64,000 nt of DNA, from NCBI GenBank assembly GCA_938084685.1, contig CALKGE010000011.1, positions 248,001 through 312,000 of the forward strand. Reading direction: 5' to 3'. Position 1 is the first letter of the stretch; each line of letters begins with the position of its first letter. The position numbers and the translations under genes were made by a program. Positions 36,902-46,473 of the stretch are shown piece after piece. Source of the DNA: an uncultured Pirellulaceae bacterium (lineage in GTDB: Bacteria; Planctomycetota; Planctomycetia; Pirellulales; Pirellulaceae). Below the pieces are notes generated by a model. The model ran no database searches. It was not told where the DNA came from and saw nothing but the letters and a program-made list of their open reading frames with translations.

Positions 36902-38560
36902 CTAGCTACCGGGTGCAACAGCAGCCGGTTCAGCAGGGTTGGTCGAAGGTACATCAGCAGCGGCCGGAGCAGCGGCCGGCAACAGAAAGCTCTCGAACTT
37001 CCGCACCTCATCTTCCAGATTAGCAAGCATGGTATCGCGATCCGGTTCAGCAGCTACCTCATCGGGAGAAACCGCATCGTCCTGTGATGGAATTCGAATT
37101 GTAGCAATGATCGCATCCATGCTTTCCTGCAGTTTTGCAAGAGCTGGCTGCCCTGCGTTATCCTGACCTACAGCCAGCACCATACCGGTGGCTGGCACCG
37201 AGTTGGGACCGACCCGTCTTCCTTCCTTACCGATCGCCATAACGACATGATAGAGTTGATAGGCCAGAATTCTGCGAGAATAGTCGACGCGCCGCTTTTC
37301 TTCTTTACTCAAGACGGAATCACCGCCACCAAAGACGTCACCGCCCATGGCGCCTTCCATGCCACCCATCATGCCACCCATGCCGCCTCCCATGCCTCCC
37401 ATGCCTCCGCCCATAGCGCCTTCCATGCCGCCCATGGCACCTTCCATGCCACCCATCATGCCAGCACCCAGGCCTGCAACACCACCTGCAGCCTTAGCTG
37501 CTTCGAGTTCTTTTTCTGCTTCAACTCGAGCAAGTTCATTGCGGCAAATCTTGATAGTCAGCAGACCAAGTGCATTGGAAGTATCTTCCACCACCACCCT
37601 GGTTTGGGCATCATAGTAGAAATAGTGAAGTGCTTTAGCGGCTGACAACCGTAGTGAAATCGGAGCGTTATCATCCTTCACGATAGCAATGATGCGAGGC
37701 AGGATCTGACCATTGTCCCGTCCAATCGCCGAAAGGACTTCCAAGGCCCGGCGTTGCAACCAGGTCTGCCCGGATAAACTGCGACCAGCTGCAGCCGCAT
37801 CCTGATTCAACAGGGCCATGGCCTGATTTGCAATGACAACCTGATTACTGCCTGGAATATGATTGATAACTCGATTCATGCTTACATGACGTAATACACC
37901 TACCCAACTGGCCAGCAACAGAGCATCGTTTTTAGCCGCGCCCTGAATATTCTGCATGAGATAATTCAATGCTACTTCTGATGGCATCGGAACGCGACGA
38001 GTTTGATCAGGGTTGTAGTTAGCCCGGTGGTTCATCTGCCCCACAATTAACATGGCATTGTATTGGACAGCCGGATGAAAATTACCGTCAATGAAAGCCT
38101 GCATTTGAGGCAAAACAATGTTGTTGGCAATGTGCTGGTAAACCTCATCAATTTGGCAGCGAGTATTAAATTCATTGACGAATGTCATGCGTTGAGTTGC
38201 TAATTCGCTGATCGTCGCAGCATGTGTGAACTGAGCAAAGACGTAGTTTTCGTACCATCCCTTGAGCAATGCCTGATTCGTCATCTGGACCGCCCCAGGT
38301 GTTCCCTCGCCAAGCGTAAACGAACCGTTCAACGGAGCTTCACCTCGATTGATGAGTGCAATCTGAGCTCGCGCCTGGTTGATGTTCTGCTTTACCTGAT
38401 TCAACTGGGCTCTGGCCTCTGGTGCACTGTGTGGAGCCAAGTCAAACTGCGGAGCAAGCGGGATTTCTGTATACTGCGCCGCTTGCTGTGCCATCGCCAC
38501 AGAACCGACTGTACACCAAACGGCCGCCAATAGAACAAGTCTTAACTTTTTGAACAGCAC
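36902..38560 (-). CDS. Secreted helical-repeat protein with Met/Gly tract
   Basis: 552 residues from a GTG at 38560, with AAGGGG at a six-base distance, so this start is firm. A signal peptide follows (RLVLLAAVWCTVGSVAMA). Most of the protein is alpha-helical with HEAT-like features (LRLSAAKALHYFYYDAQTR, and the QRRALEVLSAIGRDNGQIL region). Between about residues 364 and 413 lies a tract of short repeats of Gly, Met, Glu and Ala (MGGMEGAMGG). An acidic, Pro/Ala-rich end closes it. The family is not recognised. Met-rich tracts can bind soft metals such as copper, but Gly/Met linkers also occur without that. It is probably exported. Confidence 0.75.
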   Translation of the reverse strand: MLFKKLRLVLLAAVWCTVGSVAMAQQAAQYTEIPLAPQFDLAPHSAPEARAQLNQVKQNINQARAQIALINRGEAPLNGSFTLGEGTPGAVQMTNQALLKGWYENYVFAQFTHAATISELATQRMTFVNEFNTRCQIDEVYQHIANNIVLPQMQAFIDGNFHPAVQYNAMLIVGQMNHRANYNPDQTRRVPMPSEVALNYLMQNIQGAAKNDALLLASWVGVLRHVSMNRVINHIPGSNQVVIANQAMALLNQDAAAAGRSLSGQTWLQRRALEVLSAIGRDNGQILPRIIAIVKDDNAPISLRLSAAKALHYFYYDAQTRVVVEDTSNALGLLTIKICRNELARVEAEKELEAAKAAGGVAGLGAGMMGGMEGAMGGMEGAMGGGMGGMGGGMGGMMGGMEGAMGGDVFGGGDSVLSKEEKRRVDYSRRILAYQLYHVVMAIGKEGRRVGPNSVPATGMVLAVGQDNAGQPALAKLQESMDAIIATIRIPSQDDAVSPDEVAAEPDRDTMLANLEDEVRKFESFLLPAAAPAAADVPSTNPAEPAAVAPGS

Positions 38561-38925
38561 TTTATTCCCCTTTGAATTAGCTGTTACATGGTTTCTCGAA
38601 AGATAGCTTCTTCCTTCTACTATGATACGTGCCTGTGAAATCCCAAGTCAATTCTGGGAACCGCTTAGAACACAAACTTCAAGCACATTACCACTTCATC
38701 AATCTCGACCTAAATCGGCCGACTGATGCAAAACAAACTGCAAGCGGACGAATTCCCACGCTGGAAACTCGTTAATACACGCTATAACCGGAATGTCTTA
38801 ACATATTCCAGTAGGATAACTACCCTCTTAGATAGGTCGCATGGCCACAAAGTTCCCGGAAACCGAAGGACCATCCTGCCGTCCGATCCCGAAAAAACGC
38901 CATCGAAATTTACTGGGCTGAGAGA
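38561..38925. other. Intergenic region, nothing identified
   Basis: 365 bases between two minus-strand genes. They contain the Shine-Dalgarno site for the GTG start at 38560 and should contain its promoter. I saw no open frame, hairpin or repeat worth naming. Confidence 0.4.
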
Positions 38926-39363
38926 TTACTTGCGACTATAGGTGATCAACACCATCCCAGTAGCCTTACCGTCAAATTTTTCCGGGTAGGCTTTGCCGTC
39001 GAGTTGATAGCAAACCGTCAGCTTATCTTTACCTTCAAACTTATAGATTCCCCGGAACTTCTTTCCAGCATTTTCCCCTTTGACGCCAGTCAAATCCAAT
39101 TTAGCTGGCTTCGCATCTGGCATTAATGAAAACATGCCTTCATCCACCACAACGCCCATTTGTGAAGTCTTGTATCGATTACCACGCATCTCCAACTGAA
39201 CCGTTTTGTTAAAGTCTGCTGGTACTTCATTTCCTTCAATGATCGCCGCCGCAACGGTCCAATCACCATGGAACGTCTTTAGAGCGTTATCGTCCGCTAC
39301 CACAACGCCGGCAGTGAAGAACGTGAGAAAGAGGAAAGAGGAAAGGATGCTGGAATTATTCAT
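38926..39363 (-). CDS. Secreted TIGR03067 domain protein
   Basis: 145 residues from the ATG at 39363, the start of a signal peptide (SFLLFLTFFTAGVVVA-like); an earlier in-frame start would give a poor N-terminus. The mature protein matches TIGR03067, a planctomycete-abundant lipocalin-like domain: TFHGDWTVAAAIIEGNEVPA at the start, YKFEGKDKLTVCYQLDG in the middle, and a closing LITYSRK. The function of this family is unknown; many copies occur per planctomycete genome. It is monocistronic here. Confidence 0.88.
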   Translation of the reverse strand: MNNSSILSSFLFLTFFTAGVVVADDNALKTFHGDWTVAAAIIEGNEVPADFNKTVQLEMRGNRYKTSQMGVVVDEGMFSLMPDAKPAKLDLTGVKGENAGKKFRGIYKFEGKDKLTVCYQLDGKAYPEKFDGKATGMVLITYSRK

Positions 39364-39493
39364 CAGATTCAATCGCCTGCAATAAACAACTAACAGTAAG
39401 GTTTCGACCTGGAATTTCACTTTTCCCCAGGAACTGGCATCGTACCGAACAATAGGATGACAGACAACTTCTAAACAGGAATTGAGCTAGCGG

Positions 39494-40012
39494 TCAAGAT
39501 GGAAGAGAACGTCGATACGAACTCACGCACCGTAAGAACTCTCGCCTACCGTTCTCATCCGCCATTGCTTCTTCGTCGGCAATGGGCAGCTCTGAAAGTG
39601 TCTCGGCAACTCGTTGAGCAAAACGCCCCTGACCGCGTGAAACAGCTTGATTCGTACCTTCCTGATAGATCGGTACTCCTTTGATACCACAACTTGGCGA
39701 TCTCGATTTTAATATCAAACCACAGACAGCCATCTCACTCAGTTGCTCAATCCATTGACGTGCAACTTGATCCATACGGTCAGACCAGTCAATCCGCGAT
39801 TCGATCGCCCTCAATTTCAGCTCGCCTTCGTGCAGCTCGACCTGTATTTTCTCCCGAGGAATCGACATCCCCGCCTCAACTTCCGGACAGATCGGCACCC
39901 ACTGAACATCCCGCAAAGCTGCAAGCCATGGCTGCTTTTTATGCTTACCGTCGTAACGTACTTCATGCCCTAACAGGCAGGCTGAAATCGCTATTCGAAT
40001 TGGCAAAGACAT
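39494..40012 (-). CDS. DUF523 (YbbK-like) protein
   Basis: 172 residues. Family motifs are ISACLLGHEVRYDGKHK at the N-terminus, VPICPEVEAGMSIPREKI and the SRSPSCGIKGVPIY region. The cysteines in these motifs are conserved in DUF523. The role is unknown. It is cytoplasmic, with no extra domain, and its short C-terminal tail is unremarkable. Confidence 0.9.
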   Translation of the reverse strand: MSLPIRIAISACLLGHEVRYDGKHKKQPWLAALRDVQWVPICPEVEAGMSIPREKIQVELHEGELKLRAIESRIDWSDRMDQVARQWIEQLSEMAVCGLILKSRSPSCGIKGVPIYQEGTNQAVSRGQGRFAQRVAETLSELPIADEEAMADENGRREFLRCVSSYRRSLPS

Positions 40013-40157
40013 GATGACTTACCCAAGACCCACATTCACTTCAGTTTCGTCATTGTAGCAAACTACTAGCAATCGAAAGTTTTGAACCAAAACTCAGGTT
40101 GTATCCCCATTACGGCGAGGTGAAAATACTCTTTTATCACTCAACCTTTCCGAATCC

Positions 40158-40769
40158 ATGGCTCCCAAAAAACTCGCGGTTCTGATTCTCACCATTTCCA
40201 TGTTGTATGCCGTGCTACGCTATCATGTTCTAGGAGACGCACCTCATTCCGACATCGCACTCTTCATTTTCAACAAAGCCACTGCCTATAGTGGATTAGT
40301 ACTGCTGGGTATTGCTGGTATTAAGTCGAAAAAGACAGACCGTCATCAACTGGGGATGACTGGCGCCTACTTCCTGCTCGTTCATGTAGCGATCTCGTTG
40401 GCATTGTTTTCCGCGAAGTACTATCCAAAGTTCTTTTACGGGGACGATTCCAACCGTCTAACGACCTCAGCCGGCTTCTCACTTCTATTCGGGATCGTTG
40501 CGTTCGTCTGTCTGATTCACCTGTGGAGGACTTCTCTTCATACTCGAAAAGGAACAGACCAAAGTCTGGTTTACGGTCTGGGACGTTGCGTGCTAGCCCT
40601 GGCCGCTGCTCATACGTGCCTGATGGGGTTCTCGACCTGGCTCCATCCCGCTGCCTGGCCGGGCAACCTGCCTCCTATTACCCTGCTGGCCTGTCTTTCA
40701 GCTGTCAGTTTTCTGCTGGTAACACACCGGCGTAAACGACCAGCATCCAAGGTAAGGAGTAACAGTTGA
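40158..40769 (+). CDS. Polytopic membrane protein, ferric-reductase-like
   Basis: 203 residues with about six membrane helices. The segment HQLGMTGAYFLLVHVAISLA resembles the heme-carrying helix region of ferric-reductase-like transmembrane domains (MsrQ/YedZ type). A second His-bearing helix is VLALAAAHTCLMGFSTWLHP. This match is only a pattern and the family is not certain. The gene overlaps the next flavoprotein gene by four bases (TTGA), so the two are translationally coupled, which would suit a membrane partner for a flavoenzyme. Confidence 0.65.
   Translation: MAPKKLAVLILTISMLYAVLRYHVLGDAPHSDIALFIFNKATAYSGLVLLGIAGIKSKKTDRHQLGMTGAYFLLVHVAISLALFSAKYYPKFFYGDDSNRLTTSAGFSLLFGIVAFVCLIHLWRTSLHTRKGTDQSLVYGLGRCVLALAAAHTCLMGFSTWLHPAAWPGNLPPITLLACLSAVSFLLVTHRRKRPASKVRSNS
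40754..40759 (+). promoter_or_regulatory. Strong Shine-Dalgarno site deciding a TTG start
   Basis: AAGGAG is located six bases before the TTG at 40766, inside the last codons of the upstream gene. It decides the TTG start of the HI0933-type flavoprotein. Confidence 0.85.
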
Positions 40770-41998
40770 ACACCTCGTTTGATTGTCTGATCGTCGGTGC
40801 CGGCGCGGCTGGTCTTATGGCTGCTATCGAGTGTGGTAAGCGGGGACGACGTGTGTTGCTACTCGAGAAAAACAGCAAACCGGGTGCGAAAATCCTGATG
40901 TCAGGAGGTACCCGCTGCAATCTCACTCAAGACACAGACACTCCATCCTTGATCGCAGCGTTTGGAAAAGAGGGGCGTTTTCTGCATTCCGCACTGGCGG
41001 CATTTTCCAATCACGACCTGATTGCTTATTTTAATGAACAAGGGGTCCCTACCAAGGTGGAGCCAACCGGCAAGGTGTTTCCTCGCAGTGACCGAGCAAA
41101 AGACGTTTTAGACGCCCTGGTACAGGATGCGTATGAAAAAAACGCCAAACTTAACCTCCAGGAACCTGTCCATTCCATTTCCTATGAACAAAGCATGTTC
41201 CTGGTACATACGAAGAAAGCTGTCTATCAGGTCCCCCAACTGCTTATCACTACTGGTGGCCGCTCTTTTCCAGGCTGTGGTACGACCGGCGATGGATATC
41301 AATGGTGTCAGCAATTTGGACATACGATCATCGATCCGGTTCCAGCTCTCGTTCCACTGAAAACTCCCGATCAGTGCTGGACCAGAAATCTGCAGGGAGT
41401 TACGTTGTCTGATGTAAATCTAACGCTCTTCGACTCATCCCAGGTGATGCTGGCTCAGACACGCGGACCCACTCTGTTTACCCACCGGGGAATCTCTGGT
41501 CCGGCACCGATGAATATCAGTAAGGCTGTTTCCCATAACGATGGTCAGGCTCTTTCCCTGCAGTTCGATTTTCTACCCGATTTAAATCGTGAACAAAAAC
41601 GGCTCTGCTTGCTGGAACTTGTACGCAGTCACCCCAAAAAACAGATTGGCACGGCACTCAAAGGCCTGCTGCCAATGAGGGTAACAAATCTTCTGCTGCA
41701 GCAGGCGACCATTGCACCTGACAAGCGATGTGCTGAAGTATCCAAAGAGAACCTCCAACAACTGGTGGAGACACTACATTCTCTGCCAGCGACAATTACA
41801 GGAACACTGGGATTTGCCAAGGCCGAAGTCACAGCCGGTGGAGTGCAGCTGTCAGAAGTAAATTCCAAAACCATGGAAAGCAAATGTCGCCCAGGGTTAT
41901 TCCTGGCAGGAGAAATCCTCAATCTCGATGGTCCGATCGGAGGCTATAACTTTACCGCTGCCTTTGCCACAGGATTTCTGGCAGGACAGTATCTCTGA
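40766..41998 (+). CDS. HI0933/BaiN-type FAD flavoprotein
   Basis: 410 residues. It starts at a TTG: no ATG exists early enough to keep the FAD-binding fold that begins at once (DCLIVGAGAAGLMAAIECGK, then LLLEKNSKPGAKILMSGGTR). AAGGAG lies at ideal spacing. Other motifs are GGRSFPGCGTTGDGYQWCQQ and the C-terminal GEILNLDGPIGGYNFTAAFA, which mark the HI0933 family of oxidoreductases. The substrate is unknown; some members act on bile acids or quinone-like compounds. Coupling to the upstream membrane gene suggests a shared pathway. Confidence 0.9.
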   Translation: MNTSFDCLIVGAGAAGLMAAIECGKRGRRVLLLEKNSKPGAKILMSGGTRCNLTQDTDTPSLIAAFGKEGRFLHSALAAFSNHDLIAYFNEQGVPTKVEPTGKVFPRSDRAKDVLDALVQDAYEKNAKLNLQEPVHSISYEQSMFLVHTKKAVYQVPQLLITTGGRSFPGCGTTGDGYQWCQQFGHTIIDPVPALVPLKTPDQCWTRNLQGVTLSDVNLTLFDSSQVMLAQTRGPTLFTHRGISGPAPMNISKAVSHNDGQALSLQFDFLPDLNREQKRLCLLELVRSHPKKQIGTALKGLLPMRVTNLLLQQATIAPDKRCAEVSKENLQQLVETLHSLPATITGTLGFAKAEVTAGGVQLSEVNSKTMESKCRPGLFLAGEILNLDGPIGGYNFTAAFATGFLAGQYL

Positions 41999-42136
41999 AT
42001 ACCCAACTGCAACAGTTACAACGATTATTCCACGTCGCATTACAGAGAATATTGCGTCGTCAGATCAATCTATCCGCCATAATTCACTAGTTAAATTCTT
42101 CACTTCCGTAGGCGTGATAGACGCCGTGAGCCTCCG

Positions 42137-43732
42137 TTGTCGAACACAACCAAAGTCATACTAGTATTCGCCATATTCAACGCCATTCTATTTGCGTGGT
42201 TTAGCAGTTTCATTGCAGAAGATGCCTTCATTGTCTATCGGTACAGTGAAAACCTTGCCAATGGAAATGGACTTGTGTTTAACCAGGGCGAGTATGTCTC
42301 TGCGTTGACCTCTCCACTGCACGCCCTTATCGTCAGCCTGCTTTATACAGTTACTGGTGAATCCGTTTGGACCAACCGCCTCTTCGCACTCATCTTACAC
42401 TTTGGGGCAACACTCTACGCATTTCGCTCGATTCGCAGGGACCGCGCACTCGTTCTGTTTGGCTTGATGGTCTGGCTTAGTCCTTATGCCGTCTTCTGGA
42501 CAGCTGGTGGACTCGAAACGATGTACCTCTCCAGTTTCCTGATCATCGCATTTGCCGCTGCCTGCCGTTGTACTCAGAAGTATTCGATTCACGGACAATG
42601 GCTCTTTTCAATTTGTCTGGGGCTCGCATTCCTCACAAGATTTGACAGCTGCCTGGTAACGTTGCCACTTTGGTTCCATGTCGCCACCAGACAGTGGCGA
42701 CTGGCTGAGACCTCCCAAGTCAGAACGATCCTGCGACTACTATTGCCTGGTTTCGCAATTGCATTGACCTGGCTCGGTACCGCCTATATCTACTACCACG
42801 ATATCTTTCCAACCTCCGTTTACCACAAACCTGCTCGCTGGGATCACCAGCGCACCAATATTCTCTATATGATTCAGTTCGGTCTACTGACCGGCATCCT
42901 CCCCCTGATAGGCTGGACATTGATCAGCCATGCGAAGTACAAATCATCAAAACTGACGCAGGCAATCAGAAACACACTCGGTCGCCATTGGGGAATCTTC
43001 CTGGGAGGCCTGATCTTTTTCTGCTATGCCACCGGGACAGCAACAGCACACATGATGTTTTCCTACCGGATGCTCCTACCCTACTTACCTATCCTGGCAT
43101 TGCTGATTATTGAATTTATGGATGATGTTCACCCGCATGGTCTGTCCGCTGGCAGGTTTGGGCAACGCGGCTGGAGCCTGGTGCTGCTGCTTGCCATCAC
43201 CTTCCAGGCTGTACAGTATTACTACATTGACCAGATTTCGGTGAATCCTGGAAGGTATGGCGAGTACACCAATCTGTCCCGTCAAACTTACATGCAATTC
43301 ATAGCAATCCTGGAAGAACAGGCTGAAGCAATCAACAGCCACTGGGAAGCGCAAGGTCGGGACCGAGCGCCACAGGTGCATGTGTACGCCGCAGGCATAC
43401 TCCCTTACAAACTGGAACGATCCAAAGTGGTTGATTGGGGCCTGATCTCCTACAGGAAAAATGTCAAAGTGAACGCCGCACAGCGCGGGCTGCTGTACAG
43501 CTCGGACTACATCATCACGCTCACCCCTCGACACTTCACTAAAAAACATCAGTTACAACGAGACCCTTCCACGGTCGAACTGATTCATGAAGCAACATTG
43601 AAAAACTTCGATCATGCTGATGACCGCCTCGAATCGTTTTCTGTCTTCTACAATCCGTCGCCAGTAGAATACCGACTGCCAAACTATGTCGATGGCGGTG
43701 AGCTAATGCCGATCCCGGAGAAAACCGAGTAG
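42137..43732 (+). CDS. GT-C type membrane glycosyltransferase-like protein, copy 1
   Basis: 531 residues from a TTG at 42137; no in-frame ATG occurs before the first helix, so the TTG is used, but Shine-Dalgarno support is weak. About ten membrane segments. The N-terminal AEDAFIVYRYSENLANGNGL followed by FNQGEYVSALTSPLHALI is the first extracytoplasmic loop, with the Glu-Asp (catalytic Asp) typical of polyprenyl-linked GT-C sugar transferases; similar sequences occur in actinobacterial arabinofuranosyl- and mannosyltransferases. It would transfer a sugar from a lipid donor on the outer side of the inner membrane. The C-terminal ~160 residues are soluble. It forms a pair with the next gene. 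Confidence 0.78.
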   Translation: MSNTTKVILVFAIFNAILFAWFSSFIAEDAFIVYRYSENLANGNGLVFNQGEYVSALTSPLHALIVSLLYTVTGESVWTNRLFALILHFGATLYAFRSIRRDRALVLFGLMVWLSPYAVFWTAGGLETMYLSSFLIIAFAAACRCTQKYSIHGQWLFSICLGLAFLTRFDSCLVTLPLWFHVATRQWRLAETSQVRTILRLLLPGFAIALTWLGTAYIYYHDIFPTSVYHKPARWDHQRTNILYMIQFGLLTGILPLIGWTLISHAKYKSSKLTQAIRNTLGRHWGIFLGGLIFFCYATGTATAHMMFSYRMLLPYLPILALLIIEFMDDVHPHGLSAGRFGQRGWSLVLLLAITFQAVQYYYIDQISVNPGRYGEYTNLSRQTYMQFIAILEEQAEAINSHWEAQGRDRAPQVHVYAAGILPYKLERSKVVDWGLISYRKNVKVNAAQRGLLYSSDYIITLTPRHFTKKHQLQRDPSTVELIHEATLKNFDHADDRLESFSVFYNPSPVEYRLPNYVDGGELMPIPEKTE

Positions 43733-43733
43733 C

Positions 43734-45335
43734 ATGGTTAAGCAATCTACCACCTGTGACTCAACTCCCCCCGGAGATGATGCCGTCGAACAGCGTTCGA
43801 ACAACTGGAATCTGTTGCTGGCAGGTATTGTTATTCTGGCTGGTATTGCCTGGATGGGCATTCGAGTTCATGGCACCTTCTTCCATGATGACGCTTACAT
43901 TACGCTACGATACGTCCAACACTGGCAAGCCGGCAACGGCCCAGTCTGGAATGACAGCGAACGTGTCGAAGGATATACAAGTTTCCTGCATCTCGTCACA
44001 CTCCACGGCTTGCAAGCCACAGGAATTCAGCCGGAAGTCGCTGCCCGCATTGTCGGATTATGTTCCTACCTGGCAATCTGGATTCTGATTGCATTGTTTT
44101 GCCGAAATAGCAAGCGGAACTCCCAGCAAAACTCATCCCGGATGCTGATTCTGATAGCAACCATTCCCACTTCTTTCTCCCTGATCGCCTGGAGTCTGGG
44201 AGGATTGGAAACACCGCTCTACACCGTACTGCTTATGGCCGCCACCTACCTGTACACCACCTTGACCAGCAACTCGTCGAATAATCGATACCTTGCGGTG
44301 GGAGTTCTCTTGGCCCTTTGCATGCTCGCCAGGCCGGAGGCTGCTCTCTTCGTTGCTGTCTCGGTGCTGGCAGGAATCGTACATTTCAAATCGTATAAAC
44401 CATCACTCCTGATCCTGCTTGCCGTGGCTGCCATTTACCTCCCCTACTTCCTTTGGCGTTGGCAATACTATGGTGATGTTTTTCCCAATACCTACTATGC
44501 CAAACTGGGAACACCACTGTCGAAACGTCTTCGTGACGGCTTCTACTACTTCCACACCTTTATCCGCTCAGCTCCCTGGCTTCCACTGCTGGCCATCTTC
44601 AGCTGGGGCGTCACGCTGCTGAAACAACCTGAACGCCGAACTGCTGGATGGCAATACATGACTATGATCAGCGTAGTGGGAACACTTTATGTCATTTGGA
44701 CCGGTGGTGATCACATGCCGGCTTACAGATTCTGGGTTCCGCTGCTGCCGGTCTACGCCTGGTTGCTGGCTCACACGTGGACTCCGTCCACACTCGGCAC
44801 TGATTGGAAAACATGGGCAGCGGTCCCTGGCATCCTGATGCTACTGTCACTGTCGCAGTTTGTTTCCGCTGATCAATCCATGCGAAATGCGCTACGAACA
44901 GATCCAGCCGCAGCTGTCGGAAAGCAGATCGGTACGTACATTTCCGATACATTTCAACCTGGCTCGCTGATTGCTACCAATTCCGCCGGTGCCGTCGCCT
45001 TTTTCGCGCCGAACATGCACTTCATTGATATGCTCGGACTCAACGACAAAGTCATTGCCCATCGCACCAATGTCCCACAACGAACGCACTGGCAACAATT
45101 CCCGGGGCATTCCAAAGGTGATGGAGCCTATGTCCTTTCCCGCAATCCGGACTATATCATCCTCGGTCCAGCAGAAGGTACTGTGGCAGACTCAACCAAC
45201 GCAAACAGAACTGACCTGGTATGGTTCCTATCCGATCAGGAATTGGCCGAGAATCCAAAGTTTCTGGAAGCATATGAGTTACGGAGGGTTCGTCTCCCTA
45301 ACCGATTGACGTTCTCTTACTATCAGCGCAAATAA
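43734..45335 (+). CDS. GT-C type membrane glycosyltransferase-like protein, copy 2
   Basis: 533 residues, ATG one base after the stop of copy 1, so the two are one operon. The architecture is the same: after the first helix, HDDAYITLRYVQHWQAGNGP with the Asp-Asp motif, then ERVEGYTSFLHLVTL. The C-terminus has a DKVIAHRTNVPQRTHWQQF soluble part with an FLIDMLGLND-type motif found in this protein group. The two genes share clear similarity in the first loop, less in the rest, so they are diverged paralogues that may add different sugars or act in sequence. It is convergent with the alpha/beta hydrolase gene (1 base apart). Confidence 0.8.
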   Translation: MVKQSTTCDSTPPGDDAVEQRSNNWNLLLAGIVILAGIAWMGIRVHGTFFHDDAYITLRYVQHWQAGNGPVWNDSERVEGYTSFLHLVTLHGLQATGIQPEVAARIVGLCSYLAIWILIALFCRNSKRNSQQNSSRMLILIATIPTSFSLIAWSLGGLETPLYTVLLMAATYLYTTLTSNSSNNRYLAVGVLLALCMLARPEAALFVAVSVLAGIVHFKSYKPSLLILLAVAAIYLPYFLWRWQYYGDVFPNTYYAKLGTPLSKRLRDGFYYFHTFIRSAPWLPLLAIFSWGVTLLKQPERRTAGWQYMTMISVVGTLYVIWTGGDHMPAYRFWVPLLPVYAWLLAHTWTPSTLGTDWKTWAAVPGILMLLSLSQFVSADQSMRNALRTDPAAAVGKQIGTYISDTFQPGSLIATNSAGAVAFFAPNMHFIDMLGLNDKVIAHRTNVPQRTHWQQFPGHSKGDGAYVLSRNPDYIILGPAEGTVADSTNANRTDLVWFLSDQELAENPKFLEAYELRRVRLPNRLTFSYYQRK

Positions 45336-45336
45336 T

Positions 45337-46458
45337 CTACTTCGCGTCTGACCGGTCGCTTGCTTTGAGAATCTTATCAAAAAGTGGTAGTGCGATCTCG
45401 CCGTTCCAGCGGTGCCCTCCTTGAAAATGGTCATAAACCAGATTTTGGGAATGACCATAGGCTGTATAAATCCGTTCTAACCGATTCTTGAATTTTTCAT
45501 CCCAGCCATTTCCAACGATCAAACCATCCTGAGATCCCATCTCCCAAACGACCGGGCGGGGAGCAATCAGACTCCCGATTTCACTATAGTCACCATACTC
45601 GAGCAATTTCGGTATGATCTGCAGGCCGCAACTGTAACGGAGCGATGTTCGTTCCTGTAACAGATTTAACGCTCCACTAATTGCCGCTACTTTGATTCGG
45701 GGATCCACCGCTGTCGCCATCATCGTCATACGTCCTCCGTAGGACAGTCCCGCACAACCGATTCGGTCGCCGTCCACTTCAGAACGACTCTGCAGAAAAC
45801 TGATAGCCCAACGTATATCCCGAATGTTTTCAGCAATCGGAACGCGCCCCAGTGCCATCATACGTACAAACGTGACTGCGCAAGGATCCGAACTGTACTT
45901 CTCGCCTTGTACCCGGATACCAAATGGAATCAGGCAGGGACATACCACCACATATCCTCGGCGAACAAACTGGTAGCCGTAATCGTAATTTGCTTGTTCA
46001 ATGGCGGCAGTCACTCCCGGTAAATCTCGACGACCGGCTACGGTATGATGGCCATATTCCCCATGACCGTGCACGGCCACTACCGCTGGTCTCCCTCGTG
46101 ACACTCCATCTGCGGGGACAAGCAGGTAGATGGGCAGATCAGGTACTCCTTTGGCTTTGAGTATGATTTCGTAACGAGTGTGATCTGGAAGTCTTTTACC
46201 ACCGACCATTACCGTTTCCCAGCGTTTCGGTGGAACGGTCGAACCTAATAATTCCTTCAGCTTCCCGGAAAACGCGTGCTGCCATTGCTCAGCTTCAACA
46301 GTCGTCTTACCGTTAAACAGCATCGAGAGCTTTGCGTGTTGAATCTGCTCACGTAAAGCATCATGCACGGTTAACGCATCCTGGGCGTCAGCTTTGCCAC
46401 TCACCCAGATACTCAGTACGATGCTACCTAAAAGCAGAAGACACTTTCTGTTCAGCAT
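45337..46458 (-). CDS. Secreted alpha/beta hydrolase
   Basis: 373 residues with a signal peptide (CLLLLGSIVLSIWVSGKADA). The fold matches the alpha/beta hydrolase families related to acetyl-xylan esterases and dienelactone hydrolases. The nucleophile motif is GLSYG (IGCAGLSYGGRMTMM), an oxyanion VVAVHGHGEYGHHT segment lies upstream, and HRWNGE near the end holds the catalytic His. It is probably a periplasmic esterase that removes acyl groups from plant or algal polysaccharides; the substrate is inferred. It lies 15 bases after an SDR gene. Confidence 0.83.
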   Translation of the reverse strand: MLNRKCLLLLGSIVLSIWVSGKADAQDALTVHDALREQIQHAKLSMLFNGKTTVEAEQWQHAFSGKLKELLGSTVPPKRWETVMVGGKRLPDHTRYEIILKAKGVPDLPIYLLVPADGVSRGRPAVVAVHGHGEYGHHTVAGRRDLPGVTAAIEQANYDYGYQFVRRGYVVVCPCLIPFGIRVQGEKYSSDPCAVTFVRMMALGRVPIAENIRDIRWAISFLQSRSEVDGDRIGCAGLSYGGRMTMMATAVDPRIKVAAISGALNLLQERTSLRYSCGLQIIPKLLEYGDYSEIGSLIAPRPVVWEMGSQDGLIVGNGWDEKFKNRLERIYTAYGHSQNLVYDHFQGGHRWNGEIALPLFDKILKASDRSDAK

Positions 46459-46473
46459 AAAGACTCTCCGTCG

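Noticed and set aside
37247..37645. 132-residue plus-strand frame rich in His and Ala
   Set aside because: Antisense of the Met/Gly repeat tract; not a gene.
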